From Pseudomonadota bacterium (GTDB lineage Bacteria; Pseudomonadota; Alphaproteobacteria; Sphingomonadales; Sphingomonadaceae): a stretch of 12,022 nucleotides of DNA. The position numbers were made by a program, and so were the translations under genes. Below, one piece after another: positions 1-7,322 of this stretch. Position 1 is the first letter of the stretch; each line of letters opens with the position of its first letter. The stretch covers positions 1 through 12,022 of the forward strand of contig JARXKO010000030.1 of the NCBI GenBank assembly GCA_030271595.1, written 5' to 3'. The notes beneath the pieces were generated by a model. That model searched no databases and was not told where the DNA came from. It worked only from the letters and a program-made list of their open reading frames with translations.

Positions 1-655
1 TCTGACCAAGGGAAAGGGCGTCAAACGCCTCCGCGCCGCCGGTATCGCGGTCAAGCTCGGGGTCGGCCGCGCCGCCGCGGCCCACGCCATGGCCGGCTGG
101 CTCACCCGGATCGCCACCGGTCGGCCGCAGATCACGCTCAAGCTGGCGCTATCGATCGACGGCAAGATCGCGCTGCCCTCGGGCGAATCGAAATGGATAA
201 CCGGGGAAGACTCGCGCGCCCACGTCCACCTCGAGCGCGCCCATTCGGACATGATCCTGGTCGGGCGCGGCACCTATCTCGCCGACCGGCCGCGGCTCGA
301 TGTGCGCTTGCCGGGACTGGAGCTGCGCTCGCCGCGGCGCGCGTTGCTCACCCGCGGCGAGGCGGTCGAGGGGTGGGAGAAACTGTCGTCGCCCGGCGAC
401 GTCTTCCGCCTCCATGACGTCAACGACTTGCTGGTCGAGGGGGGATCGGCGACTGCCACCGCCTTTCTCGGCGAGGACCTGGTCGACCGAATCCTCATTT
501 ACCGAGCGCCGATCATCGTCGGCGAGGGCAAGTCGAGTTTCGGCTTTGTCGGGCTCGACGCAATCGCCAATGCCCATCAGCGCTGGGCGCTGGTCGATGA
601 GCGCCGGCTCGGCCCCGACCGGCTCGAAGTTTACGAGCGGGTCCGCGCCGCCTAA
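1..655 (+). CDS. ribD: Riboflavin biosynthesis protein RibD, C-terminal reductase part (5' end outside window)
   Basis: RibD deaminates the first pyrimidine intermediate of riboflavin synthesis and then reduces its ribosyl side chain with NADPH. Only the last 217 residues are here, read in the frame starting at base 2. The visible part opens at the end of the deaminase domain (GKGVKRLRAAGI, typical of the link between domains) and covers the whole reductase domain. Family landmarks are GRPQITLKLALSIDGKIA, GESKWITG, MILVGRGTYLADRP and LLVEGGSATATAF near the NADPH/substrate site. The deaminase catalytic region (His/Cys zinc motifs) would lie upstream. The first internal ATG, at base 89, is not the start, because clear RibD sequence precedes it. 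The stop lies 9 bases before ribE, so both probably share a transcript. Identity is secure; only the missing N-terminus is unseen. Confidence 0.95.
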   Translation, partial: LTKGKGVKRLRAAGIAVKLGVGRAAAAHAMAGWLTRIATGRPQITLKLALSIDGKIALPSGESKWITGEDSRAHVHLERAHSDMILVGRGTYLADRPRLDVRLPGLELRSPRRALLTRGEAVEGWEKLSSPGDVFRLHDVNDLLVEGGSATATAFLGEDLVDRILIYRAPIIVGEGKSSFGFVGLDAIANAHQRWALVDERRLGPDRLEVYERVRAA

Positions 656-664
656 GCCGCTGCC

Positions 665-1285
665 ATGTTCACCGGACTCATCAGCGACGTCGGGACCGTT
701 CGAAGCGCCGAGCAGCGCGGCGACCTGCGCCTGACGGTCGCGACCGCGTTTGACGTCAGTGCGATCGATCTCGGCTCGTCGATCGCCTGCTCGGGGGTGT
801 GCCTGACCGTGGTCGACAAGGGCACAGCGCACAGCGGCGGCTGGTTCGCGGTTGATGTGTCGGCCGAAACGCTGTCGCGCACGGCGGCCGGTCTGTGGAC
901 CGAGGGCGCCCGACTCAACCTCGAGCGCGCTCTGCGCATTGGCGACGAGCTTGGCGGCCATATCGTCACCGGCCACGTCGATGGCGTCGGCGAAGTGCTT
1001 GGCTCCTGTCCCGAGGGCGATTCGGTGCGCATCGGCATCCGCGCTCCAGCCGGGCTCGGGCGTTTCATTGCCGAAAAGGGTTCGCTGACCCTCGACGGCG
1101 TGTCGCTGACGGTCAATGACGTGCGCGAGGAGAAAGACGGCTCGACTCACTTCGCGGTCAACATCATTCCTCATACCGCGGCCAATACCACGCTTGGCAA
1201 GGCGTCGACGGGGCGGCAGCTCAACGTCGAAATCGACGTGCTTGCCCGCTATCTCGACCGAATGCTTGCCGCCCGATCACATTAA
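665..1285 (+). CDS. ribE: Riboflavin synthase, alpha subunit type
   Basis: This enzyme joins two molecules of 6,7-dimethyl-8-ribityllumazine to give riboflavin and the pyrimidine substrate that RibH reuses. The 206-residue product has the usual family length and two lumazine-binding repeats. Repeat 1 starts with the diagnostic MFTGLI and contains SSIACSGVCLTVVD (about residues 38-51) and FAVDVSAETL. Repeat 2 contains GGHIVTGHVDGVG (98-110), LTLDGVSLTVNDV (141-153) and FAVNIIPHTAANTTLG. The ATG at 665 is chosen because MFTGLI is the universal N-terminus. No good Shine-Dalgarno sequence precedes it, which fits translation following ribD. In some naming schemes this gene is ribC. Its last codons contain ATCACATT, a copy of the left half of the palindrome found just downstream. 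Confidence 0.96.
   Translation: MFTGLISDVGTVRSAEQRGDLRLTVATAFDVSAIDLGSSIACSGVCLTVVDKGTAHSGGWFAVDVSAETLSRTAAGLWTEGARLNLERALRIGDELGGHIVTGHVDGVGEVLGSCPEGDSVRIGIRAPAGLGRFIAEKGSLTLDGVSLTVNDVREEKDGSTHFAVNIIPHTAANTTLGKASTGRQLNVEIDVLARYLDRMLAARSH
1276..1283 (+). promoter_or_regulatory. Candidate upstream operator half-site (ATCACATT)
   Basis: The octamer ATCACATT at the very end of ribE repeats the first 8 bases of the palindrome at 1308-1325 in the same orientation. Its start lies 32 bp upstream of the palindrome start, close to three helical turns, so a bound protein would face the same side of the DNA. It overlaps the last codons and stop of ribE, so chance cannot be excluded. Confidence 0.3.
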
Positions 1286-1307
1286 CTCGTCATCGTCAGT
1301 CCTTCCA

Positions 1308-1325
1308 ATCACATTGCAATGTGAT
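1308..1325. promoter_or_regulatory. Perfect 18-bp palindrome before ribBX, candidate operator
   Basis: ATCACATTGCAATGTGAT equals its own reverse complement over all 18 bases. It fills much of the 51-base gap between ribE and the HTH-RibB gene, ending 11 bases before the ATG. The gap is AT-richer than its surroundings. GATAAT at 1323-1328, overlapping the right edge, could be a -10 hexamer. A protein bound here would cover the promoter or the translation start. There is no T-tract, so it is not a terminator, and the gap is far too short for an FMN riboswitch. The two 9-bp half-sites suit a dimeric HTH protein; the adjacent gene encodes one, but the pairing is inference. Confidence 0.6.
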
Positions 1326-1336
1326 AATGCGCGGGA

Positions 1337-2620
1337 ATGAGCAGCAATTTGATCGACCAACTCAACGATATCATCGCGACCGGCGAAGTCAGCCGCGCTG
1401 GCCTCGCTCGCGCGGCCGGTCTTCATCCCAACAGCCTGCGCAAGATGGGCGCAGCCGACTGGAACCCGACCGCCGATACCCTCGGCCGGCTCGAAAAATT
1501 GCTCCAGCGCGGCTCGGCCGACGTCCTGGTCGGGGCCGAAGCGATCATCAACGAAGCGCGCAACGGGCGCATGTTCATCCTGGTCGACGACGACGACCGC
1601 GAAAATGAAGGCGACCTCATCATCCCGGCGCAAATGGCGACCCCCGACGCGGTCAATTTCATGGCCCGGCACGGGCGCGGGCTGATCTGCCTGGCGCTGA
1701 CCCGCGAGCGCGCCGATCATTTGGGTCTCGAGCCGATGGCGCGGACCAACCGCAGCCGCAACGAGACCGCCTTCACCGTCTCGATCGAGGCGCGCGAGGG
1801 GATTTCGACGGGCATCAGTGCCGCCGACCGCGCCCGCACCATTGCGGTGGCGATTGATTCGGCCAACGACCCGGACTCCCTGGTCTCCCCGGGCCACGTC
1901 TTTCCGCTCGTCGCCAGGCCCGGCGGGGTGCTGGTCCGCGCCGGCCATACCGAGGCGGCGGTCGATGTCTCGCGCCTCGCCGGGCTCAACCCGTCGGGGG
2001 TGATCTGCGAGATCATGCGCGAGGACGGGACCATGGCCCGGCTCGACGATCTGATCGAATTCGCCCAGCGCCACGGTCTCAAGATCGGCACCATCCGCGA
2101 CCTTATCGCCTACCGCCTCAAGAAGGATCATCTGGTCGAGCGCACGGGAACCACCAGCTTCACCGCTGCCGGCGGGGCCCAGTGGCAGGCGCAGGTGTTC
2201 CGCGACAAGACCAGCGGCGAGGAGCAATTGGCGCTGGTTCACGGCGCGATCGATCCGGCGAACCCGACCCTGGTCCGGATGCACAGCCTCGATCTGTTCG
2301 CCGACGTGCTTGGCGAAGCGGGGGCGAAGTCGTCTCTCCTGGGCAGCGCCATGCGCATGATCGAGGCTAACGGCTCGGGCGTGGTGGTCGCGCTTCACGC
2401 CGCGGCGCCGGGCTCGCTGTCGCGCTCGGTCGACCTCCGCGCCGGCCGCCCGTCCGACAGCAGCAGCGCCGAGCGCACCTATGGCATAGGCGCGCAAATC
2501 CTCGCCGCTCTTGGTATCCATGACATGGTGTTGCTGACCAATTCACATCATTCTCCGGTCGCGCTGGCTGGCTATGGGCTGGCGATCGTCGACCAGCGGC
2601 CGATCGCGGCCGGAGCCTGA
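1337..2620 (+). CDS. ribB: HTH-fused 3,4-dihydroxy-2-butanone-4-phosphate synthase with degenerate GTP cyclohydrolase II domain (RibBX type)
   Basis: The 427-residue product has three parts. Residues 1-57 resemble an Xre/lambda-repressor-like helix-turn-helix ([19 protein letters not shown] at 19-37, then [14 protein letters not shown]). Residues about 62-262 form a full DHBP synthase domain, which converts ribulose 5-phosphate to the four-carbon unit used by RibH. It shows the acidic loop [12 protein letters not shown] (83-94), [23 protein letters not shown] with H187, and RAGHTE (201-206). Residues about 285-423 align with GTP cyclohydrolase II and keep [13 protein letters not shown] and the [10 protein letters not shown] end. 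Where RibA has its three zinc cysteines, this protein reads [18 protein letters not shown] (316-333), with none. GTP cyclohydrolase activity is therefore unlikely. This resembles RibBX of Shewanella, whose RibX domain regulates DHBP synthase activity. An in-frame TAA at 1325-1327 fixes the start near ATG 1337, so the HTH is genuinely part of the protein. The stop is 2 bases before ribH. Confidence 0.93.
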   Translation: MSSNLIDQLNDIIATGEVSRAGLARAAGLHPNSLRKMGAADWNPTADTLGRLEKLLQRGSADVLVGAEAIINEARNGRMFILVDDDDRENEGDLIIPAQMATPDAVNFMARHGRGLICLALTRERADHLGLEPMARTNRSRNETAFTVSIEAREGISTGISAADRARTIAVAIDSANDPDSLVSPGHVFPLVARPGGVLVRAGHTEAAVDVSRLAGLNPSGVICEIMREDGTMARLDDLIEFAQRHGLKIGTIRDLIAYRLKKDHLVERTGTTSFTAAGGAQWQAQVFRDKTSGEEQLALVHGAIDPANPTLVRMHSLDLFADVLGEAGAKSSLLGSAMRMIEANGSGVVVALHAAAPGSLSRSVDLRAGRPSDSSSAERTYGIGAQILAALGIHDMVLLTNSHHSPVALAGYGLAIVDQRPIAAGA

Positions 2621-2622
2621 CC

Positions 2623-3045
2623 ATGGCCAAGATTCTGATCGTCGAAGCGCGTTTCTACCCGCATCTCAACGACATGCTTCTCGCCGGCGCGCAGGGCGCG
2701 GTCGAGAAGGCCGGCCATTCCCACGAGACCGTGACCGTGCCGGGGGCGCTCGAAATACCGGCGGCGATCGCGCTCGCCGCCGACAGCGGCTCGTTCGACG
2801 CCTTCGTCGCGCTTGGCGTGGTGATCCGCGGCGAAACCTATCATTTCGAGATTGTGGCCGAAGAAAGCGCGCGCGGGATCATGGCGCTGACGCTCGACGG
2901 CCTCGCCGTCGGCAATGGCATCCTCACGGTCGAGAATGAAGCGCAAGCGATCGCCCGCGCCGACCCCAGGCAAAGCGACAAGGGCGGCCATGCGGTCAAA
3001 GCGGCGCTGGCATTGCTCGACCTGCGCGGCCGCTTCGCCCGTTGA
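2623..3045 (+). CDS. ribH: 6,7-dimethyl-8-ribityllumazine synthase
   Basis: Lumazine synthase condenses the pyrimidine intermediate with the four-carbon phosphate made by the upstream RibB domain, giving the substrate of RibE. The 140-residue protein is near the usual length and carries the family landmarks: [12 protein letters not shown] near the N-terminus, VPGALEIP (39-46), [20 protein letters not shown] (63-82) with the expected catalytic His74, [11 protein letters not shown] (99-109) and a following R112 and DKGG. The ATG at 2623 follows the ribB stop by 2 bases. The stop overlaps a TTG start for the transporter (TTGA at 3042-3045). Such enzymes form pentamers or 60-mer capsids; the sequence alone does not show which. 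Confidence 0.96.
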   Translation: MAKILIVEARFYPHLNDMLLAGAQGAVEKAGHSHETVTVPGALEIPAAIALAADSGSFDAFVALGVVIRGETYHFEIVAEESARGIMALTLDGLAVGNGILTVENEAQAIARADPRQSDKGGHAVKAALALLDLRGRFAR

Positions 3046-3956
3046 GCCGGGGGGCGTTGAACCCGGAGGAGGCGACGCCGCACCGCTTCGCCTTCGCGCT
3101 GATGCTGCTCGGCAACACGATTCTGGCGCTCGGCCCGTGGCTGGTCCGGCTGGCCGACGTCGGTCCGGTGGCGATCGGCGCGTGGCGGCTGATCATCGCT
3201 CTGCCGTTCCTGTGGCTGGTGGCGCGGGTGTTGCGCCAGCAGCCGCATTGGCCAAAGCGCGCGCTGATCATCACCATTCTCATCGCGGCAATTTTCTACG
3301 CGCTCGACCTCGCCGCGTGGAATGCGGGCATCCTGCGGACCAAGCTCGCCAACGCCACTTTGTTCGGCAACACCGGCAGCCTGGTCTTCGCGGTCTACGG
3401 CCTGATCCTCGCCAAGGGCGCGCCCTCCACCCGGCAGATCGGCGCCCTGACCCTGGCGGTTGCGGGCGGCGCGATGCTGATGAGTGGAAGCTATCAGCTC
3501 AGCCCGCGGCATTTCGCCGGCGACCTGCTCGCGCTGTTCGCCGGGCTGACCTATGGCGGCTATCTGATTTTCATCGAGCGCGCCCGCACCCGATTGCAGG
3601 CCTTGCCCTTGCTGCTGCTCGCCACCGCGTTCGCGATCCTGCCGCTGGTGCTGATCAGCGCCATCCTCGGCGAGAGTTTCTGGCCGCACAATTGGACCCC
3701 GCTGATCATTTTCGCGCTGTCGAGCCAGGTCATTGGCCAGGGCTTGCTGGTCTATTCGATCGGCCATTTCCCGCCGCTCGTCGTGGGCCTCGCCTTGCTG
3801 ACCCAGCCGGCGGTGTCGGCGCTGGTCGGCTGGCTCGTCTATAACGAGCGCCTCAGCGCCGGCGATGTGGTCGGCGCGCTGGCGATTGCCGCGGCGCTGA
3901 TCCTGGTGCGGCTGCCCGAACGGGGCTTGCGCCGGGCCAAAGCCGGGACCAGTTGA
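3042..3956 (+). CDS. EamA/DMT family transporter coupled to the riboflavin genes
   Basis: This is an inner membrane protein of about 304 residues with the two-repeat, roughly ten-helix pattern of the drug/metabolite transporter superfamily. Repeat 1 runs about residues 16-148 ([20 protein letters not shown] first, then [17 protein letters not shown]). Repeat 2 runs about 160-290 and ends with [24 protein letters not shown], the usual EamA C-terminal pattern. No good ATG exists before the first helix. TTG at 3042, overlapping the ribH stop as TTGA, is the best start; TTG at 3057, behind a G-rich run, is a second choice, and ATG at 3102 would cut into helix 1. The substrate cannot be read from the sequence. 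RibN, a known riboflavin transporter, belongs to this same broad family. Position directly behind ribH makes a flavin or precursor a reasonable guess, no more. Confidence 0.85.
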   Translation: MSRGALNPEEATPHRFAFALMLLGNTILALGPWLVRLADVGPVAIGAWRLIIALPFLWLVARVLRQQPHWPKRALIITILIAAIFYALDLAAWNAGILRTKLANATLFGNTGSLVFAVYGLILAKGAPSTRQIGALTLAVAGGAMLMSGSYQLSPRHFAGDLLALFAGLTYGGYLIFIERARTRLQALPLLLLATAFAILPLVLISAILGESFWPHNWTPLIIFALSSQVIGQGLLVYSIGHFPPLVVGLALLTQPAVSALVGWLVYNERLSAGDVVGALAIAAALILVRLPERGLRRAKAGTS

Positions 3957-3961
3957 AGGCC

Positions 3962-4639
3962 ATGGACCAGCCCACGAAACAGCCCAAGGAAGAGACCAGC
4001 CCGCTCGAAGCTCTGCGCCGCCGGCTGGCGCTTGCCGTTGGCGAAAACGCGGTCTTCGATGGCTGGACCAAAGCGGCGGTCGACTCCGCCGCGGCGCAAC
4101 TCGGAATAGATCCGGCCGCGGCGCGGCTGGCCATGCCCAAGACCGCTGCCGGCAAGATCGACGTTTATATGGATGGCGTCGATCGCGCGCTGTCAGCATG
4201 GGCGGGGGACCATGCCATTGGCGCGCTCAAGATCCGCGAACGCATCCGCTCGCTGGTGTGGCAGCGGCTGCAACTGATGGCGCCAGCGCGCGAGTCGGTG
4301 CGCACCGCGCTCGCCACTTTGGCGATGCCGCACAATCTGCCGCTTGCGGCGCGGCTGTCGTGGCGCAGCGCCGATTCCATGTGGCGTCTGGCCGGCGACA
4401 CCAGCACCGACTTCAACCATTATACCAAGCGCCTGACCCTGGGCGCGGTGCACGGATCGACTTTGCTGGTGTGGATCGACGACCGCAGCGAGGACCAGGC
4501 CGACACCGCCGCCTTCCTCGACCGCCGGATCGACAATGTGATGCAATTCGAGAAAGCCAAAGCGCAATGGCGCAGATCGGGCGACCGGCGCCTGAGCCTG
4601 TCGCGATTTCTCGGACGGTTGCGCTATCCGCCGCGCTGA
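3962..4639 (+). CDS. coq9: COQ9 family protein, ubiquinone biosynthesis
   Basis: COQ9 proteins have a TetR-like fold that binds lipids. In mitochondria they present ubiquinone precursors to the hydroxylase COQ7; alphaproteobacterial members are thought to act likewise at the inner membrane. The 225-residue product shows the conserved C-terminal block: ALKIRERIRSLVWQRL (88-103), RSADSMWRLAGDTSTDFNHY (135-154) with the diagnostic AGDTSTDFN, then FLDRRIDNVMQFEKAK (185-200). An early FDGWTKAAVDSAA matches the N-terminal helix region. ATG at 3962 is preferred, 5 bases after the transporter stop and behind GAAGG. TTG at 3953 overlapping that stop would add three residues. Its place in a flavin operon is odd but may matter, since several ubiquinone hydroxylases use FAD. 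It has no DNA-binding role that I can infer, despite the fold. Confidence 0.9.
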   Translation: MDQPTKQPKEETSPLEALRRRLALAVGENAVFDGWTKAAVDSAAAQLGIDPAAARLAMPKTAAGKIDVYMDGVDRALSAWAGDHAIGALKIRERIRSLVWQRLQLMAPARESVRTALATLAMPHNLPLAARLSWRSADSMWRLAGDTSTDFNHYTKRLTLGAVHGSTLLVWIDDRSEDQADTAAFLDRRIDNVMQFEKAKAQWRRSGDRRLSLSRFLGRLRYPPR

Positions 4640-4654
4640 TTGCGCCTGCCTGAA

Positions 4655-4673
4655 GTTAATGATAATCACTCGC
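4655..4673. promoter_or_regulatory. Fur-box-like site before feoAB
   Basis: GTTAATGATAATCACTCGC matches the classical Fur consensus GATAATGATAATCATTATC at 15 of 19 positions. The left two hexamers are nearly perfect and the right arm is weak. It lies in the AT-rich gap between coq9 and feoA, just before the likely feoA start. GATAAT at 4661-4666 could also be the -10 element. Iron-bound Fur would then repress feoAB when iron is plentiful, as is usual for feo genes. The family that controls iron in this organism is not visible here. Confidence 0.65.
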
Positions 4674-4678
4674 AAGTA

Positions 4679-4948
4679 ATGAACGCGCCCTTTGCCATGC
4701 ACGAGATCCACCTCGACCAAATCAAGCTCGGGACCAGCGCCCGGATCGTCGCGATCGATTGGGATTCGCTCGACGCGCCCGATGCCTCCCGACTGCGCGA
4801 TTTCGGATTCGACGAGGGAGTCGCGATCGAGGCGCTTCACCTCGGCCCGTTCGGGCGCGATCCGATGGCGGTCCGGGTCGGGCGGATGACCGTTGCCATC
4901 CGGCGCAAGCACGCGGCGGCGATCCGCGTCCTCCCCGACCGCAAGTGA
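4679..4948 (+). CDS. feoA: Ferrous iron transport protein FeoA
   Basis: FeoA is a small cytoplasmic SH3-like protein that supports the FeoB iron(II) transporter. The product is 89 residues from this ATG, or 83 from the ATG at 4697, both normal for the family. The sequence LDQIKLGTSARIVAIDW followed by LRDFGFDEGVAIEALHLGPF and GRDPMAVRVGRMTVAIRRKHA follows the FeoA pattern: a GLxxG-like turn, then the GxxxAlRrxeA ending. The frame could extend to TTG 4640, but that would place the Fur-like site inside the gene, so it is rejected. Neither ATG has a clear Shine-Dalgarno sequence. If GATAAT at 4661 is the -10, the mRNA would start only a few bases before ATG 4679. The stop overlaps the feoB start as GTGA. 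Confidence 0.88.
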   Translation: MNAPFAMHEIHLDQIKLGTSARIVAIDWDSLDAPDASRLRDFGFDEGVAIEALHLGPFGRDPMAVRVGRMTVAIRRKHAAAIRVLPDRK

Positions 4949-6795
4949 CCCCGCTGCCGCTGGTCGCCGTCGTCGGCAGCCCCAATGCCGGCAAAAGCGC
5001 GCTGTTCAATGCGCTGACCGGGGCGCGCCAGAAAGTTGGCAATTATCCCGGCGTCACCGTCGAACGGAAATCGGGGCGGCTGGTGCTGGCCGATGGCCGT
5101 CCGGTCGAGCTGGTCGATCTGCCAGGCACCTACAGTCTTGAGCCGTCGAGCCCCGATGAGGCCGTCACCCGCGACGTCCTTGCCGGAAAGCAGCGCGGCG
5201 AGCGAGACCTCGATGCGCTGCTGATCGTGCTCGACGCCTCGAACCTCGACAATCATTTGCGCTTTGCGTTGCAGGTGATCGAACTCGGGCTGCCGACGAT
5301 TGTCGCCCTCAACATGATCGATCTTGCCAAACGCGACGGGCTCGAGCTCGATTCGGCGCGGCTGTCGCGGGATCTGGGAGTGCCGGTGATCGAGACCATC
5401 GCCGTGCGCCGGCGCGGCGTCGAGCAATTGTCGGCCGCGCTCGACGACATGCTGTCGGCGCCGCGCTGCGGCGTTCACCAGCACGCGCCGAGCGACCTCA
5501 TCCACCTCCAGCGGCGGGCCCGTGAGATCGCCACCGCGGCGGTAATCAGCGAAACCCCGGTGCGGCGCCTGACCCACCGCCTCGATTCGGTTCTGCTCCA
5601 TCCGCTCATCGGTCCGTTGATCCTGGCGGCGATCATGTTCGTCATGTTCCAGGGCGTGTTCGCGTGGAGCGCTGCGCCAGTGTCGTGGATCGAAGCTGGC
5701 ATGGGGCAGCTGTCCGCCGCGGCCTCCGCGGTTCTGCCGCCGGGTCTGCCGCGCTCGCTCGTCGTCGACGGGGTCATCGCCGGGGTCGGGGCGGTGATCA
5801 CCTTCCTGCCCCAGATTTTGATCCTGTTCTTCTTCATCCTGCTGCTCGAAGGCACCGGCTATATGGTCCGCGCGGCCTTCCTGATGGACCGGCTGATGCG
5901 CGGGGTCGGACTGTCCGGCCGAGCCTTCATTCCACTGCTGTCGAGCTTTGCGTGCGCGGTTCCGGGGATCATGGCGACGCGCACTATCGACGATCCCAAG
6001 GACCGCCTGACCACCATCCTGGTGGCGCCGCTGATGACCTGCTCGGCGCGGCTTCCGGTTTACACTTTGGTCATCGCTGCCTTCATTCCGGACCGCGACA
6101 TCGGCCCCGGAGTCGGGCTTCAGGGGCTGGTGATGTTCGGGCTCTACCTGGCCGGCATCGGCGGCGCGCTGCTGGCAGCACTGGTGCTTCGCCGCGGGGT
6201 GCTCAAGGGCGGCGGCAGCGCGTTCATGATGGAGCTTCCCAAATATCAATGGCCGCCGCTCAAGGACATCGCCATCGGACTGCTGACCAGGGCCCAGATA
6301 TTTCTCAAGCGCGCCGGCACGATCATCCTTGGCACGACTCTCATCCTGTGGGTGCTTGCAAGCGTCCCCCAGGCCGCGCCCGGCCAGCGTCAGAGTGACG
6401 TCTCGATCGCCGGCAAGATCGCCGGCGCGATCGAGGTCGTGGTCAAGCCGATCGGCTTCAACCGCGACATCTCCCTCGCCTTGCTGCCGGCAATGGCGGC
6501 GCGCGAGGTTGCGGTGAGCGCCATCGCCACGGTTTACTCGATCGATTCGACCGATGATTCGAAAGCCCAGCGGACACTGGCCCAGAAAATGCGCGGGCGC
6601 TGGTCGCTGGCGACGGCGCTGGCGTTCCTCGCCTGGTTCGTCTTCGCCCCGCAATGCATCTCGACCATCGCCGTCACCCGGCGCGAGACCAACGGCTGGA
6701 AGTGGCCGATTTTCATGGTGACTTATCTGTTCGCGCTGGCCTATCTCGCGGCGGGTATCACATATTGGCTGGCGGTCGCCGCCGGCCTGGGTTGA
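4945..6795 (+). CDS. feoB: Ferrous iron transporter FeoB
   Basis: FeoB carries iron(II) across the inner membrane, gated by an N-terminal G domain. Translated from GTG at 4945, the protein has 616 residues. It shows G1 GSPNAGKS (11-18), the GNYPGVTVE switch (32-40), G3 DLPG (58-61) and G4 NMID (123-126), then a helical linker. The membrane core follows, with a first gate motif around Cys337 ([16 protein letters not shown]) and a second around MAAREVAV (517-524). A longer open frame begins at 4759, but the extra 62 residues are arginine-rich antisense-like noise overlapping feoA. GTG at 4945, overlapping the feoA stop as GTGA, puts the P-loop close to the N-terminus as in known FeoB proteins. 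The length is well below E. coli FeoB (773) but complete in domains. No feoC follows. Confidence 0.96.
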   Translation: MTPLPLVAVVGSPNAGKSALFNALTGARQKVGNYPGVTVERKSGRLVLADGRPVELVDLPGTYSLEPSSPDEAVTRDVLAGKQRGERDLDALLIVLDASNLDNHLRFALQVIELGLPTIVALNMIDLAKRDGLELDSARLSRDLGVPVIETIAVRRRGVEQLSAALDDMLSAPRCGVHQHAPSDLIHLQRRAREIATAAVISETPVRRLTHRLDSVLLHPLIGPLILAAIMFVMFQGVFAWSAAPVSWIEAGMGQLSAAASAVLPPGLPRSLVVDGVIAGVGAVITFLPQILILFFFILLLEGTGYMVRAAFLMDRLMRGVGLSGRAFIPLLSSFACAVPGIMATRTIDDPKDRLTTILVAPLMTCSARLPVYTLVIAAFIPDRDIGPGVGLQGLVMFGLYLAGIGGALLAALVLRRGVLKGGGSAFMMELPKYQWPPLKDIAIGLLTRAQIFLKRAGTIILGTTLILWVLASVPQAAPGQRQSDVSIAGKIAGAIEVVVKPIGFNRDISLALLPAMAAREVAVSAIATVYSIDSTDDSKAQRTLAQKMRGRWSLATALAFLAWFVFAPQCISTIAVTRRETNGWKWPIFMVTYLFALAYLAAGITYWLAVAAGLG

Positions 6796-6800
6796 GGAGA
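6795..6800 (+). promoter_or_regulatory. Ribosome binding site of ssb
   Basis: AGGAGA, starting on the last base of the feoB stop codon and 6 bases before ATG 6807, is the only near-consensus Shine-Dalgarno sequence in the window. It settles the ssb start and suggests strong translation, in contrast to the neighbours, which rely on stop/start overlaps. Confidence 0.8.
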
Positions 6801-6806
6801 GCGAGC

Positions 6807-7298
6807 ATGGCGGGCGTCAACAAGGTCATCCTGGTAGGCAATCTGGGTGCCGACCCCGAAGCGCGGAACCTCAATAGCGGGGGCGAAGTGGTCAATATGC
6901 GGGTGGCGACGTCCGAAAGCTGGAAGGACCGCGACGGCAATCGCCAGGAACGGACCGAATGGCACAATGTCGTGATCTTCAATGAAAACCTCGGGCGGGT
7001 CGCCAAAAGCTATTTGAAAAAGGGTTCGAAAGTCTATCTCGAAGGGCAGATCCAGACCCGCAAGTGGACCGACCAGACCGGCAACGACCGCTACACCACG
7101 GAGATTGTGCTGCAGCGGTTCCGCGGCGAATTGGTGCTGCTCGACAGCCGCGGTGAAGGGGCCGGCAGCTTTGGCGGCGGCGGATCGGGCGGCTTTGGCG
7201 AGGATGACATGGGCAGCGGCGGCGGCGGGTCGCGCTCGCAATCGCGGCCGCAGCCGGCGGCGTTCGACACCGACCTCGACGACGACGTTCCGTTCTAG
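6807..7298 (+). CDS. ssb: Single-stranded DNA-binding protein
   Basis: SSB coats single-stranded DNA in replication, repair and recombination and recruits partners through its acidic tail. The 163-residue product has an OB fold over about residues 1-110, opening [20 protein letters not shown] and including [20 protein letters not shown] and [14 protein letters not shown] glycine-rich linker follows, and the tail DLDDDVPF carries the canonical DDxxPF hexamer. The start is fixed by the AGGAGA sequence and the family's N-terminus. It lies only 11 bases after feoB. A housekeeping gene is unlikely to rely on an iron-controlled promoter alone, so an internal promoter at the end of feoB is likely, but I could not identify one. 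It converges on the yceD gene 24 bases downstream. Confidence 0.97.
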   Translation: MAGVNKVILVGNLGADPEARNLNSGGEVVNMRVATSESWKDRDGNRQERTEWHNVVIFNENLGRVAKSYLKKGSKVYLEGQIQTRKWTDQTGNDRYTTEIVLQRFRGELVLLDSRGEGAGSFGGGGSGGFGEDDMGSGGGGSRSQSRPQPAAFDTDLDDDVPF

Positions 7299-7322
7299 GG
7301 CGCCTGTCTAGGGCGTACTCCC

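Noticed and set aside
149..1174. 341-codon open frame on the minus strand
   Set aside because: Covers ribD and ribE antisense; no motif and biased composition.
1286..1336. FMN riboswitch before ribB
   Set aside because: The gap is only 51 bases, far below the size of the FMN aptamer, and no conserved aptamer helices are seen.
1277..2521. 414-codon open frame on the minus strand
   Set aside because: Antisense to ribB, whose DHBP synthase motifs are unambiguous.
2841..4199. 452-codon open frame on the minus strand
   Set aside because: It lies opposite ribH, the EamA gene and coq9, all of which have clear family motifs; its composition is antisense-like.
4534..4542. CAATGTGAT, a copy of the right half of the ribB palindrome
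   Set aside because: It encodes the conserved DNVM of COQ9 and has no left arm beside it, so chance explains it.
4640..4678. N-terminal extension of feoA to TTG 4640
   Set aside because: It would put the Fur-like site and AT-rich gap inside the coding region and adds nothing FeoA-like.
4759..4944. N-terminal extension of feoB to an upstream ATG
   Set aside because: The 62 extra residues are arginine-rich and overlap feoA; GTG 4945 puts the P-loop in its normal place.
4837..6654. 605-codon open frame on the minus strand
   Set aside because: It is the antisense shadow of feoB in GC-rich DNA; its product is rich in Asp, Arg, Gln and His with no recognisable domain.
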